NCBI RefSeq assembly: GCF_029265695.1
Contig: NZ_JAJUHW010000003.1
Coordinates: 62,001 to 126,000, forward strand
DNA length: 64,000 bases
Source: Gracilinema caldarium
GTDB lineage: Bacteria; Spirochaetota; Spirochaetia; Treponematales; Breznakiellaceae
Direction: 5' to 3'
Made by a program: the position numbers and the translations under genes
In this document: positions 1-7,796 of the stretch, piece by piece
Position numbering within the stretch: position 1 is the first letter of the stretch
Layout of the letters: each line of letters opens with the position of its first letter
The notes under the pieces: model-generated
What the model saw: the letters and a program-made list of their open reading frames with translations, nothing else
Told to the model about the DNA's origin: nothing
The model's database searches: none

Positions 1-116
1 CTGTTTTTATGCTGCGGCTCCCCTTCTAGATACACCACCGTAGTATTCTGGGCCATCAGTATGCCGGCAGAAAAAATGCAGGCAAGGTGAAACCATATAA
101 ACAGGCTGCGTTTCAT
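1..116 (-). CDS. Exported protein, N-terminal fragment
   Basis: Only the first 38 codons lie in the window; the gene runs off the left edge. The ATG at 116 overlaps the stop of the upstream lipoprotein gene (ATGA), so the two are probably translationally coupled. The first 22 residues form a signal peptide (basic MKR, hydrophobic core, cleavage expected near LMA-Q). The start of the mature part, with NTTVVYLEGEP, resembles the opening strand of FecR-type domains common in spirochaete exported proteins. That resemblance is weak and the product is best left as exported and unknown. Confidence 0.6.
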   Translation of the reverse strand, partial: MKRSLFIWFHLACIFSAGILMAQNTTVVYLEGEPQHKN

Positions 117-592
117 AGAGATCCCCCCTTGCTCGTAAAGCCGATGATTTTAGGTGTGAACCAGGTGCGCCCGCCGGTTATAATGTAAAAAGTTCCCAGG
201 CTTGTTGCCACTTCCGCGACGGCCCCGTCCTTGGGAACATATTTCTTAAAGAAAAATTGGGCATCCTTGGAATTGCCAAAAAGCAGATAACTTTCGCTGT
301 TCACTGGTTGTATCGATACAATTTCTGCTTCGGAAAAGCTGAATCGGGCGGCCCGTAGATTCTGCCAGAGAGATTCTAGGTCGGATTCCCGCACTATTAT
401 TTCCCCGTCCAAAAGAAACGGACGACTGGATCGTTTCATGAGGCTTTCGACCGGTTCAGTGTTGAGGGCCTGAATAAGACTCTGTACCCGTCTGGGGTTT
501 TGAGACATAGGCAGGGTAGAACAAGATGCAAGGCCGCCCATAATAAGGGCTCCCATAAGAGAAAATAAAAAGCAGTATACATTCCTATTCAT
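113..592 (-). CDS. Hypothetical lipoprotein
   Basis: This 159-residue protein has a lipoprotein signal peptide: about 20 hydrophobic residues ending in GLASC, so Cys24 is the likely lipidated residue. The mature part has no family I recognise. It is predicted to be an envelope protein and is first in a two-gene unit with the exported protein downstream. There is no Shine-Dalgarno before the ATG at 592. Instead a -10-like TATTAT sits 6 nt upstream with TTGTGA 17 bp further up, so translation may begin on a leaderless mRNA. Confidence 0.65.
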   Translation of the reverse strand: MNRNVYCFLFSLMGALIMGGLASCSTLPMSQNPRRVQSLIQALNTEPVESLMKRSSRPFLLDGEIIVRESDLESLWQNLRAARFSFSEAEIVSIQPVNSESYLLFGNSKDAQFFFKKYVPKDGAVAEVATSLGTFYIITGGRTWFTPKIIGFTSKGGSL

Positions 593-627
593 AGTGTAAT
601 AATATCCCGGTTTTCATTGGTTCACAA
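593..627 (-). promoter_or_regulatory. Promoter, leaderless type, for lipoprotein gene
   Basis: On the minus strand TTGTGA (622-627), a 17-bp spacer and TATTAT (599-604) end 6 nt before the ATG at 592. The transcription start would fall on or next to the start codon. Confidence 0.45.
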
Positions 628-713
628 GCAGACTATTTTCATCAATATATGATGGCCCTCACCTCTCGATTTATACCACCTCTTTGGGCTACAATAAAGC
701 TCGGAGGAATACT

Positions 714-1559
714 ATGAAACAGGTTCAAGTTAAATTTGCTCTCGTTATTCTAGCTGTCATGCTTGTAGCTGGTTTTGTTTCCTGTGCAAAAAAAGCGGAT
801 AACACCGCGGCGCAGCCTAGCCAAGGCACACTGAGCGCTGGTTTGCCAGACCTTAAGGGCCGGACGATACGGGCGGTTACCGAAAATGCCTACACACCCC
901 TAAATTTTGTGGATCCCAAGACCGGCAAGGCTATGGGCTGGGAATATGACGCTACGGAAGAAATTGCCCGCCGGCTGAATGCCAAAGTGGAATGGCACAT
1001 CACCTCCTGGGACACCATGATTCAGGCGATTCGGGATGGCCAGTTTGATGTGGGTATGGACGGTATTACTATTAACGATGAACGAAAGGCCCAGGTCGAT
1101 TTTTCCATTCCCTATATGACCAGCCAGCAATTTATGCTGGTTCGTGCCGATGAAACCCGTTTTACCGATGCTAAATCCTTTGCGGCCAATCCAAAGCTGC
1201 TCATCGGCTCCCAGGCTGGTACCACCAATTTTTATGTGGCTGTCTATAACGTACTGGACGGGAACGAGTCCAATCCGCGGATTAAACTCTTTGAAACCTT
1301 CGGTGCAGCGGTGCAGGCCTTGTTAGCAGGCGATGTGGATACGGTGTTGATGGATGCGGCTTCCAGCAAAGGCTATGTGGGTGCAAACCCTGGGAAACTT
1401 AAGGTCCTGGGCGAAGCTCTGGGCACCGAAGAATTCGGCTTTATCTTTAAAAAAGGTTCAGATCTCGTTGAGCCCTTTAACAAGGCAATTGAGTCTATGA
1501 AAGCCGATGGAACTCTGGACAGGCTGAATACCAAGTGGTTTTTTGAATACCAGCCGTAA
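714..1559 (+). CDS. Amino-acid ABC transporter substrate-binding lipoprotein
   Basis: The product is the extracytoplasmic binding component of a polar amino-acid ABC importer (SBP_bac_3 family). The start is the ATG at 714, preceded by GGAGG; an upstream in-frame start at 684 has no such site. The signal peptide ends in FVSC, giving lipidated Cys24. The mature part has the family landmarks: [14 protein letters not shown]-like first strand, [14 protein letters not shown], and a final helix ending in DRLNTKWF. Five bases separate it from the permease gene. The substrate cannot be read from sequence. No ATPase subunit gene is adjacent, so the pair must use one encoded elsewhere. Confidence 0.85.
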   Translation: MKQVQVKFALVILAVMLVAGFVSCAKKADNTAAQPSQGTLSAGLPDLKGRTIRAVTENAYTPLNFVDPKTGKAMGWEYDATEEIARRLNAKVEWHITSWDTMIQAIRDGQFDVGMDGITINDERKAQVDFSIPYMTSQQFMLVRADETRFTDAKSFAANPKLLIGSQAGTTNFYVAVYNVLDGNESNPRIKLFETFGAAVQALLAGDVDTVLMDAASSKGYVGANPGKLKVLGEALGTEEFGFIFKKGSDLVEPFNKAIESMKADGTLDRLNTKWFFEYQP

Positions 1560-1564
1560 ATAGC

Positions 1565-2359
1565 ATGGCGAAACAGGACTTCCCCTGGTGGCTCGGCCTC
1601 CTTGCGGTTTTAGCCGCCGCTATCATCGTATCTGTAGCGGTTTCCCCTGATAGCCAGGTTATTTTTACCGCCGTAGCAAAGGGCTTGGGGGTTACTATAA
1701 CGGTATCTCTTATAGCGTACGGGACTTCGGTACTTCTTGGCCTTATATTAGGGCTCCTCAGGGCTTCTCCTTTTAAGCCCTTTAGGGAATTGGCCACCTT
1801 TTATATCGAGGTGGTCCGGGGCCTCCCGATGCTGGTTATCCTTTATTATATCGCCTTTGTCGGGGCTCCGGCCTTGGCATCCGCGTTGAACTGGCTTATC
1901 GCACCTTTTATAAAGTTGGGCTGGCTCGCTGCAGTGGAAGTCCGCGCTTTTAATTTTACCGTTCGGGCGGTTCTGGCCCTAACCCTGGGGTACGCGGCTT
2001 TTATTGCCGAAATTTTCAGGGCCGGTATCGAAAGCGTGCCCCGGGGCCAGGTGGAGGCTGCCCATGCGCTGGGTTTAAGCCATGGTCAGACTCTGCGGAA
2101 AGTGGTGCTCCCCCAGGCGGTACGAAACGTGCTCCCCGCGTTGGCTAATGAATTTGTGGCTATTGTCAAAGACTCTTCCCTCGTATCGGTTTTGGGGGTC
2201 CAGGATATCACCCAGCTCGGCAAAGTCTATTCCGCATCGACCTTTAAGTTTTTCGAAACCTACAATGTGGTAGCCCTTTTCTATCTTTTCATTACCATTA
2301 CTCTTTCTTTGGCGGTTCGTTCCCTGGAGAAAAAACTAAAACGGAGTGTGCATCCATGA
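1565..2359 (+). CDS. Amino-acid ABC transporter permease (HisM/GlnP type)
   Basis: This inner-membrane permease of 264 residues has about five to six hydrophobic segments and the cytoplasmic EAA loop that docks the ATPase (EAAHALGLSHGQTLRKVVLP, residues 160-179), with the conserved G. It follows the binding-protein gene by 5 bp, and its stop overlaps the next start (ATGA at 2356). It forms the membrane channel for the substrate bound by the upstream lipoprotein. Confidence 0.87.
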   Translation: MAKQDFPWWLGLLAVLAAAIIVSVAVSPDSQVIFTAVAKGLGVTITVSLIAYGTSVLLGLILGLLRASPFKPFRELATFYIEVVRGLPMLVILYYIAFVGAPALASALNWLIAPFIKLGWLAAVEVRAFNFTVRAVLALTLGYAAFIAEIFRAGIESVPRGQVEAAHALGLSHGQTLRKVVLPQAVRNVLPALANEFVAIVKDSSLVSVLGVQDITQLGKVYSASTFKFFETYNVVALFYLFITITLSLAVRSLEKKLKRSVHP

Positions 2360-3213
2360 ATCAGGCTTTGGTACTGCAAAGTGACTTCGGGCTTTCCGAT
2401 GGGGCCGTTTCGGCCATGTACGGTGTAGCCCTTAAGGTTGCGCCGGACCTAAAAATCTATGACATTACCCACGATATCCCGCCCTACAATGTCTGGGAGG
2501 CCTCGTACCGTCTGGTTCAGACCCTGGGCTACTGGCCCGAAGGCACTGTGTTTGTCTCTGTGGTTGACCCGGGGGTGGGCAGCAATCGCCGGAGTGTGGT
2601 TGCAAAAACGAAAAGCGGACATCTGGTGGTAACCCCCGATAACGGCACCCTGACCCATGTGGGGGCCTTTTATGGCATTGCCGAGGTTCGCCGTCTGGAT
2701 GAAACAAGACACCGGCTTGCGGGATCCGAGCTTTCCTATACCTTTCATGGCCGGGATGTATATGCCTATACCGGGGCCCGGCTGGCTGCGGGATTTATTG
2801 GTTTTGATGCGGTGGGTGAAATGGTAGCTCCCGAAAGCCTTGTTCAGCTGCCCTTGGTCCATGCCCAACGGGAAGGAGATGTGGTAAGCGGTACTATTGA
2901 TGCGCTGGATGTCCGCTTTGGCAGCCTCTGGTCCAATATTCCCTATACTATGTTTGCTGAACTGAACATACCCTACGGAGGCCGGGTGGAAGTTTCTATC
3001 CGGAACGATACCCGGGAAGTGTACCGGAATACCATGACCTATGCCAAATCATTCGCTGACGTAAACGTAGGGGAGCCCTTGGTGTATATCAATTCACTTT
3101 TGAATGTGGCGGTAGCCATCAATCAGGGCTCCTTTGCCCGGGCTTACAATATCGGTACGGGGCTATCCTGGAAAATCGCAGTCAGGCGGGCTCCCAAAAT
3201 AGTTTATGAATGA
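2356..3213 (+). CDS. SAM hydroxide adenosyltransferase / SAM hydrolase (DUF62 family)
   Basis: The family splits S-adenosylmethionine into adenosine and methionine using water or hydroxide and is related to fluorinases and chlorinases. Diagnostic motifs are present: the N-terminal SDFGLSDG with the substrate-binding Asp, VSVVDPGVGSNRR, and VTPDNGTL. The length of 285 residues is typical. The start codon overlaps the stop of the permease gene, so it is co-translated with an amino-acid importer. This suggests, by inference only, a link between uptake and methionine or adenosine recycling. The C-terminal half carries the SIRNDTREV-type domain usual for the family. Confidence 0.85.
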   Translation: MNQALVLQSDFGLSDGAVSAMYGVALKVAPDLKIYDITHDIPPYNVWEASYRLVQTLGYWPEGTVFVSVVDPGVGSNRRSVVAKTKSGHLVVTPDNGTLTHVGAFYGIAEVRRLDETRHRLAGSELSYTFHGRDVYAYTGARLAAGFIGFDAVGEMVAPESLVQLPLVHAQREGDVVSGTIDALDVRFGSLWSNIPYTMFAELNIPYGGRVEVSIRNDTREVYRNTMTYAKSFADVNVGEPLVYINSLLNVAVAINQGSFARAYNIGTGLSWKIAVRRAPKIVYE

Positions 3214-3225
3214 AAGGAAAGGTTG

Positions 3226-3921
3226 ATGAACAAATCTGTTGCGCCCATGCTTTGTATTCTGTGTTTGACACTTTTGTTTGCCAATGCTGCTTTTGCTCTC
3301 CCCTCGCTCCTGGAAGATCCCCTGCTTAAACAGGATCCTTGGAATTTCCCATCCCCAGGAACAGAACTTGGAGAAAAAGCCAAGACTTTTGTGTTCACCC
3401 TGGAAACCCTGCCTCGGGAGGGAAACACAACCTGGATCCGTACCCAGCAGGATATACAGGCTCTGCTGCCCATTTCCATGAAAGCCTTTGCGGAGGTTTT
3501 TCTGGATTTCCCGAGTCATGTTTCTTATATGCCCCGGCTTGCAAAAATAACCATGCTGAAACAGGCTGGCGGGCTTTATGAGGTCCGGCAGCGCTATGAA
3601 ATACGAATTTTAGGTTACATCTATCCGACCGAATACGATATGCGCTACGAATTTGTAGAATATCCAGACAAACGCCGGGCTGAAATACGCTGGCACCTGC
3701 TTGGATCCGATGGTTCTATTGGTGGTTCTGAAGGGGGCTGGTTTATGGAAGAAGTTTCTACTCCCAAAGGGCCGGCGGTTAAGGTTCGCAATATCAATGC
3801 GGGGCTGGTTCGGAAGGATTTTCCTTTGCAGGCCCAGATTATGAAAATGGTGGGCCCCGGCGAACTTGAAGGAATAGTAACGGCCCTGTACAAGGAAGCC
3901 CAGCGCCGGGGCTTAAAGTAG
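3226..3921 (+). CDS. Exported START/SRPBCC-like protein
   Basis: This 231-residue protein has a cleavable signal peptide (MNKSV, then a hydrophobic stretch ending in AFA). The rest reads like a START/polyketide-cyclase fold, a helix-grip pocket for lipids or other hydrophobic ligands: a segment on LDFPSHVSYMPRL, then alternating strands with ILGYIYPTEYDMRYEF and a C-terminal long helix. The ATG at 3226 is preferred because AAAGGAAAGG precedes it at good spacing. It would act in the periplasm or be secreted. The ligand is unknown. Confidence 0.6.
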   Translation: MNKSVAPMLCILCLTLLFANAAFALPSLLEDPLLKQDPWNFPSPGTELGEKAKTFVFTLETLPREGNTTWIRTQQDIQALLPISMKAFAEVFLDFPSHVSYMPRLAKITMLKQAGGLYEVRQRYEIRILGYIYPTEYDMRYEFVEYPDKRRAEIRWHLLGSDGSIGGSEGGWFMEEVSTPKGPAVKVRNINAGLVRKDFPLQAQIMKMVGPGELEGIVTALYKEAQRRGLK

Positions 3922-3984
3922 GGTCATCCTAAGCAGCGCAGGGTTTGCGGTCTGGGGCCTGCATCGGCCCCGCCACAGCCTCTC

Positions 3985-5166
3985 TTACCGAACCACCAGA
4001 TTGGTTAAAAAGGGTATGGAAATGAAATTTCCGATTGCTCCGCCTAAGGATGAAAGGAAAAAGACTAAGAGTGCCCTGCTGACCCGGTTCCGGTATAGGC
4101 CCTTGAGGCTGGTGATATCCTCCGAAAGGTGTTCTATATCCTGAACTCGGGGACGGCGCAGGGTCGCTTCTACCACACCGGCAAAGAGGCCTACGCCAAT
4201 AAAGGGATTAATGGTTGCCACCGGGGCTCCCAAAAAGGCAGTCAACACCGAAAGGGGATGCCCCAGGGCAAGTATAGTTCCCAGTGCGGCGAGGGAGCCA
4301 TTCCAGAGCATCCATTGAATAAGCATGGAAAGGCTCACTGCCCCGCCGCTTTTAAAAAAGCCTGCGAGGATAAGCGCTACAATCAGGGCGGGGATGATCC
4401 AGGGGGCCAGCTTGCTGAACAGGGAGGACGGCGGGAGCTCTTCCAATTCAAGGGTATTAATAGATGCTGCGCCTTCGGAAAGTTTTTCCAGGTGGGTTTT
4501 CACCCCTCCCATATGTCCTGCGCCGATAACAGCCACGATGCGGCTGCCCCGACTCTCCCAGATTTTGGCAGCTAAATACTGGTCCCGTTCATCAATTAAA
4601 ACTCTTTTTATCTCAGGTAGATAGTTCGCGAGTTCTCCCATCATGCTGTCCAGTTCATTTTTGCTTTTAAGGGACTCAATCTGGTTTTCATCAATTTTTT
4701 CAGTGGTAAAGGCACTGGAAAGCAGGGTTGCCAAGAGTTTGTTTTTGCTCCAGAAACTGCAGCTTCCCCAGGCCCGTTTCAGGGTGAGCTGGACTTCACG
4801 GTCACAGAGACTATAGGGGATACCCAGTTCTGTAGCCTTGTCTATGGCTGCCCGCATCTCATCTCCCGGTTTAACCCCCAGGTTTTGTCCCATCCGGCGC
4901 TGAAAACCCGCCAAGACCAGGTTTGCCATGAGGAGAAACCCTTTTCCCTCCTTAAACACCTTAATTAAGTCGAGTTTTTCCCAGGAATCCTGCTCTTTCA
5001 TGGACGCCAGGCGCCCCGCATCGAGCTCCACGCAGACCATGTCGGGTTTTACTTCTTCTATTACCTTATTTACTTCGTCTATGCTGTCCCGGGACACATG
5101 GGCGGTGCCTACGAGGATTATTTCCCGGTCCTTAAGCGTAAGTTTTGTTTGTGTTTCTTCGTTCAT
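3985..5166 (-). CDS. TraB/PrgY family membrane protein
   Basis: The N-terminal 240 residues match the TraB/PrgY domain: GTAHVS (20-25), VELD (46-49), a central CDREVQLTLKRAW segment and GAGHMGG. The family is related to erythromycin-esterase/ChaN-type proteins with conserved GxxH and E residues proposed to be catalytic. From about residue 250 there are four to five membrane segments. PrgY inhibits a peptide pheromone in Enterococcus, but the role in spirochaetes is not established. GGAG sits 5 nt before the ATG, which overlaps the stop of the upstream DHH gene by 4 nt. Confidence 0.8.
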   Translation of the reverse strand: MNEETQTKLTLKDREIILVGTAHVSRDSIDEVNKVIEEVKPDMVCVELDAGRLASMKEQDSWEKLDLIKVFKEGKGFLLMANLVLAGFQRRMGQNLGVKPGDEMRAAIDKATELGIPYSLCDREVQLTLKRAWGSCSFWSKNKLLATLLSSAFTTEKIDENQIESLKSKNELDSMMGELANYLPEIKRVLIDERDQYLAAKIWESRGSRIVAVIGAGHMGGVKTHLEKLSEGAASINTLELEELPPSSLFSKLAPWIIPALIVALILAGFFKSGGAVSLSMLIQWMLWNGSLAALGTILALGHPLSVLTAFLGAPVATINPFIGVGLFAGVVEATLRRPRVQDIEHLSEDITSLKGLYRNRVSRALLVFFLSSLGGAIGNFISIPFLTNLVVR

Positions 5167-6164
5167 TGGTTCTCCTGGGCTGTCTCCACGGCCTTTACAA
5201 AGCGCCGGAATAGAGCCTGTTCATCAATATGTGCTGTGGGATGGATAATTCCACCCGCCATGTGGTCGTGTCCGCCCCCTTCACCGATACCTGCCAGCGC
5301 AAGCCTCACCACGGTTGCGGCGGAAATATCGGGTGTTCTGCTCCGGACCGACACATGATACCGGGGACCGCCGGCTTCGACAATGACCGAAACCTGAATT
5401 TCCCTGAGGCGCAGAAAAAAATCTGCGAGAATAGAAATGAGTTCCTGGGTGCAGTCGCTGGGAAGCATGGTAAAGAAAAGGTTCCCTTGGGTGTAAAAAT
5501 GCTGGGTGGCATAGCTGAATGCCCTGAGGTCTGCGATGGAGAGGGATGCTTTTACCACTTGGGTGCCGAACTGCCAGTCGGCCTGAAAAAAGAGCCGGTG
5601 GTGGGCATCGAGGTCTGCGGGACTGACCCGGCGGGATAAAAAATCCGTGTCTATTTGTATGCCCATGAGAAGGGCTGTCGCGGTTTGGCGGTCAGGAATC
5701 AGTTCCGCCTCCTGCCAGTAGTCGGCGATAATGCTGGAGCATGCGCCGTAGCTGGTACGGATGTCCACAAAAGGAAGCGGCAGTTCCCCAGGGTTAACAT
5801 GATGATCTATAACGGCTATCAGATTGGATGAAAGGGGATGGGCATTGGCGTTATTGGGACTGCCGTCCACTAATATACAGGGGGCCTCCGCACATTCGGG
5901 ATCGAGTTCCCCACTTATTTGTTCCAGCGGAATATTGAGATCCCGGATCATTGCATTGAGCGAATGGCTGCGGATTGGATAACGGTGGACCAGGCGGACC
6001 TTAAAGGAAAGCCGTTCAAGCAGCCGCCCTAAGCCGAATGCGGAGGCCACCGCATCGTGATCCGGAAAATCGTGGGTTTGCACCAGAATCAGGTTGTCAT
6101 TCCGCTTCATCCGAAGGGTGGCCAGAATGTAGTTGAATTGTTCAAAGGCGGAACTGCTGCCCAT
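5163..6164 (-). CDS. DHH/DHHA1 phosphoesterase, NrnA-like
   Basis: A 333-residue member of the DHH superfamily, whose NrnA-type members degrade nanoRNA oligonucleotides and hydrolyse pAp. It has the metal-binding motifs HDFPDHD (31-37), LVDGS near 99-102 and DHH (120-122), followed by a DHHA1 domain with GGGHDHMAGG (296-305). A c-di-AMP or pGpG phosphodiesterase of the same superfamily is possible, but no PAS or GGDEF domains are attached. No Shine-Dalgarno precedes the ATG; a TATACT box ends 6 nt before it, so the mRNA may be leaderless. Confidence 0.8.
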   Translation of the reverse strand: MGSSSAFEQFNYILATLRMKRNDNLILVQTHDFPDHDAVASAFGLGRLLERLSFKVRLVHRYPIRSHSLNAMIRDLNIPLEQISGELDPECAEAPCILVDGSPNNANAHPLSSNLIAVIDHHVNPGELPLPFVDIRTSYGACSSIIADYWQEAELIPDRQTATALLMGIQIDTDFLSRRVSPADLDAHHRLFFQADWQFGTQVVKASLSIADLRAFSYATQHFYTQGNLFFTMLPSDCTQELISILADFFLRLREIQVSVIVEAGGPRYHVSVRSRTPDISAATVVRLALAGIGEGGGHDHMAGGIIHPTAHIDEQALFRRFVKAVETAQENQ

Positions 6165-6200
6165 ATAATCAGTATAATCCTAGGAACTTACGCTTTGTAA
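6165..6200 (-). promoter_or_regulatory. Possible leaderless promoter for DHH phosphoesterase gene
   Basis: On the minus strand the -10-like TATACT (6171-6176) ends 6 nt before the ATG. The -35 region TTACAA (6195-6200, 18-bp spacer) is a poor match, so this is a weaker example of the leaderless arrangement. Confidence 0.3.
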
Positions 6201-7664
6201 GCCTCTGCCAATCACTTCCCATTCATTAAGCCGCCATTCGATCATATTTTTCCGGTTCATCTCCCGGACCATAATAAAATACTTATTGGCCAGGCTGGTA
6301 TTTCCTTTTAGATCATAGTATTGAGCCAGGTAATAGAGCATGCGAGCCTTTGTATCCAGCTTTTTTTCATTGCCAATTCGGTTTGCGATATCCGTATCCC
6401 CGGAAAAATCGAAAAACAGCCGCAGCATGTACCATTCCAAGGAATTAGGTGTTACTGTGGGGATTACTTTTTCCAGAAATCCCTTTACTTCCTGAGGTTT
6501 GCCGATTTTATACCAGGAAATACTCGCTAAAAGTGCGTAGCTGCTGTGGCTTGGTGACCGTTTATAGGCTTCGATAAAGGCGTCCCGAGCTTCGCGCCAC
6601 CGTTTATCCCTCATGTAGAGCATCCCGAGGGCTTCAAAGGCGAAATAATAGTCAGGGTTCAGTTCGGAAAGCCGTTTATAGTCCCGTTCTGCCCCTTTAT
6701 AATCTTCCAGTTCATCCCGGATGCCCGCGCTGTACACATAGGCAAGAAAATAGTCCTTATTAATGCTGATAGCCCGGTCATATTCGGCGAGGGCTTCTGT
6801 TTTTCTGCCTAAATCTAAAAGTACATTGCCCCGGTCCAGAGCAACCCAGTAATCGCCGGGGGCGAGCTCTTTTGCCAGATCCAGGTCTGTCAGGGCCTCC
6901 CGGAGAAAATTATTCTCCCGATACAGGCGGGCCCGTTCCTGCAGTGGCAGGGCCCATTTAGGGTTAAGTGCAATTGCCTTGTTAAAGGCCGCTTCGGCTG
7001 CCTTGGGGTTCCGGTTGTAGCGGTCTACCCTGCCTTGTCCAAGGAGGGCGTCGCTATTATCAGGATCTATAGAAAGGGCTTTTTTATAGTAGGCTTCGGC
7101 AAGTTTGTAAGTCTTAGCTTCTAAGGCTATATCTCCTAAATTTGTCAAAGCCTGGGTGTTTTGGGGGTTGATGGACACAATACGTTCTAACAGCTGTTTC
7201 TGTTCTTTTGTGTTGCCCCCTAAGCCCTCTACCTCTGCGAGGAGGAGCAGGGTTTCCTGATTGTCCGCGTCCTTCTGCAAAAGATTCTGTAGGGTTAAGC
7301 GGGCATCGGCAATATTACCCGATGTTGCAAGAATGCTCGCCTTTAAGCGCTGCATGGGAGCTGTGTCGGCTGTGTCCTTATCTAACTGGTCAAAAAGTTC
7401 CAGAGCTTTGGAGAATTTTCCCTGCTGCATGGCTTCAGTAACGGAAGCAAGCACCTTTGCAATTTGTTCTTCCTTTTTAAGCGGTTTCTCAGGAGGTGCT
7501 TTTTCCGGTATTGATGTAGCTTCTGTTGTTTTTCCTCGCAGATCGGATTCCTGAGGCGTCTTTTCCGGGAATCCCGCTGAACCAGGCTTACTGGTAACAC
7601 AAGATCCAAGCAGGAGGAGGGTAAGGGCCAGCCCAAACACCATTCTATATTGTAGTAATTGCAT
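6180..7664 (-). CDS. TPR-repeat lipoprotein
   Basis: A 494-residue lipoprotein (lipobox LLGSC, Cys22), followed by a Lys/Glu/Pro-rich spacer and about ten tetratricopeptide repeats, for example ALTNLGDIALEAKTYKLAEA and DALLGQGRVDRYNRNPKAAE. TPR arrays are protein-protein interaction scaffolds; envelope-anchored ones often support outer-membrane assembly or motility in spirochaetes, but no specific partner can be read here. The start at 7664 is chosen because AAGGA lies 5 nt upstream; two further in-frame ATGs (7679, 7715) lack a ribosome site and would bury the signal peptide. Confidence 0.8.
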   Translation of the reverse strand: MQLLQYRMVFGLALTLLLLGSCVTSKPGSAGFPEKTPQESDLRGKTTEATSIPEKAPPEKPLKKEEQIAKVLASVTEAMQQGKFSKALELFDQLDKDTADTAPMQRLKASILATSGNIADARLTLQNLLQKDADNQETLLLLAEVEGLGGNTKEQKQLLERIVSINPQNTQALTNLGDIALEAKTYKLAEAYYKKALSIDPDNSDALLGQGRVDRYNRNPKAAEAAFNKAIALNPKWALPLQERARLYRENNFLREALTDLDLAKELAPGDYWVALDRGNVLLDLGRKTEALAEYDRAISINKDYFLAYVYSAGIRDELEDYKGAERDYKRLSELNPDYYFAFEALGMLYMRDKRWREARDAFIEAYKRSPSHSSYALLASISWYKIGKPQEVKGFLEKVIPTVTPNSLEWYMLRLFFDFSGDTDIANRIGNEKKLDTKARMLYYLAQYYDLKGNTSLANKYFIMVREMNRKNMIEWRLNEWEVIGRGLQSVSS

Positions 7665-7759
7665 ATTCTTCCTTGCCATGGTGGCTATAGTATATGATGG
7701 TATTAAAATCGGCAAGGTGAGCCAATTTCAAAAGTCTTGAGCTTTTGAAATAGCTTCAG

Positions 7760-7796
7760 TTGAAATAAAGCTAGCTATTGAGGTATGCTGAGGATA
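7760..7796 (+). promoter_or_regulatory. Promoter, leaderless type, for 7797 gene
   Basis: TTGAAA (7760-7765), an 18-bp spacer and TATGCT (7784-7789) end 7 nt before the ATG at 7797. The same -10 hexamer and spacer length occur upstream of ptsI. Confidence 0.45.

Noticed and set aside
3954-3971. GGGGCC/GGCCCC stem between convergent genes as terminator
   Set aside because: The stem is short and no T run follows on either strand.
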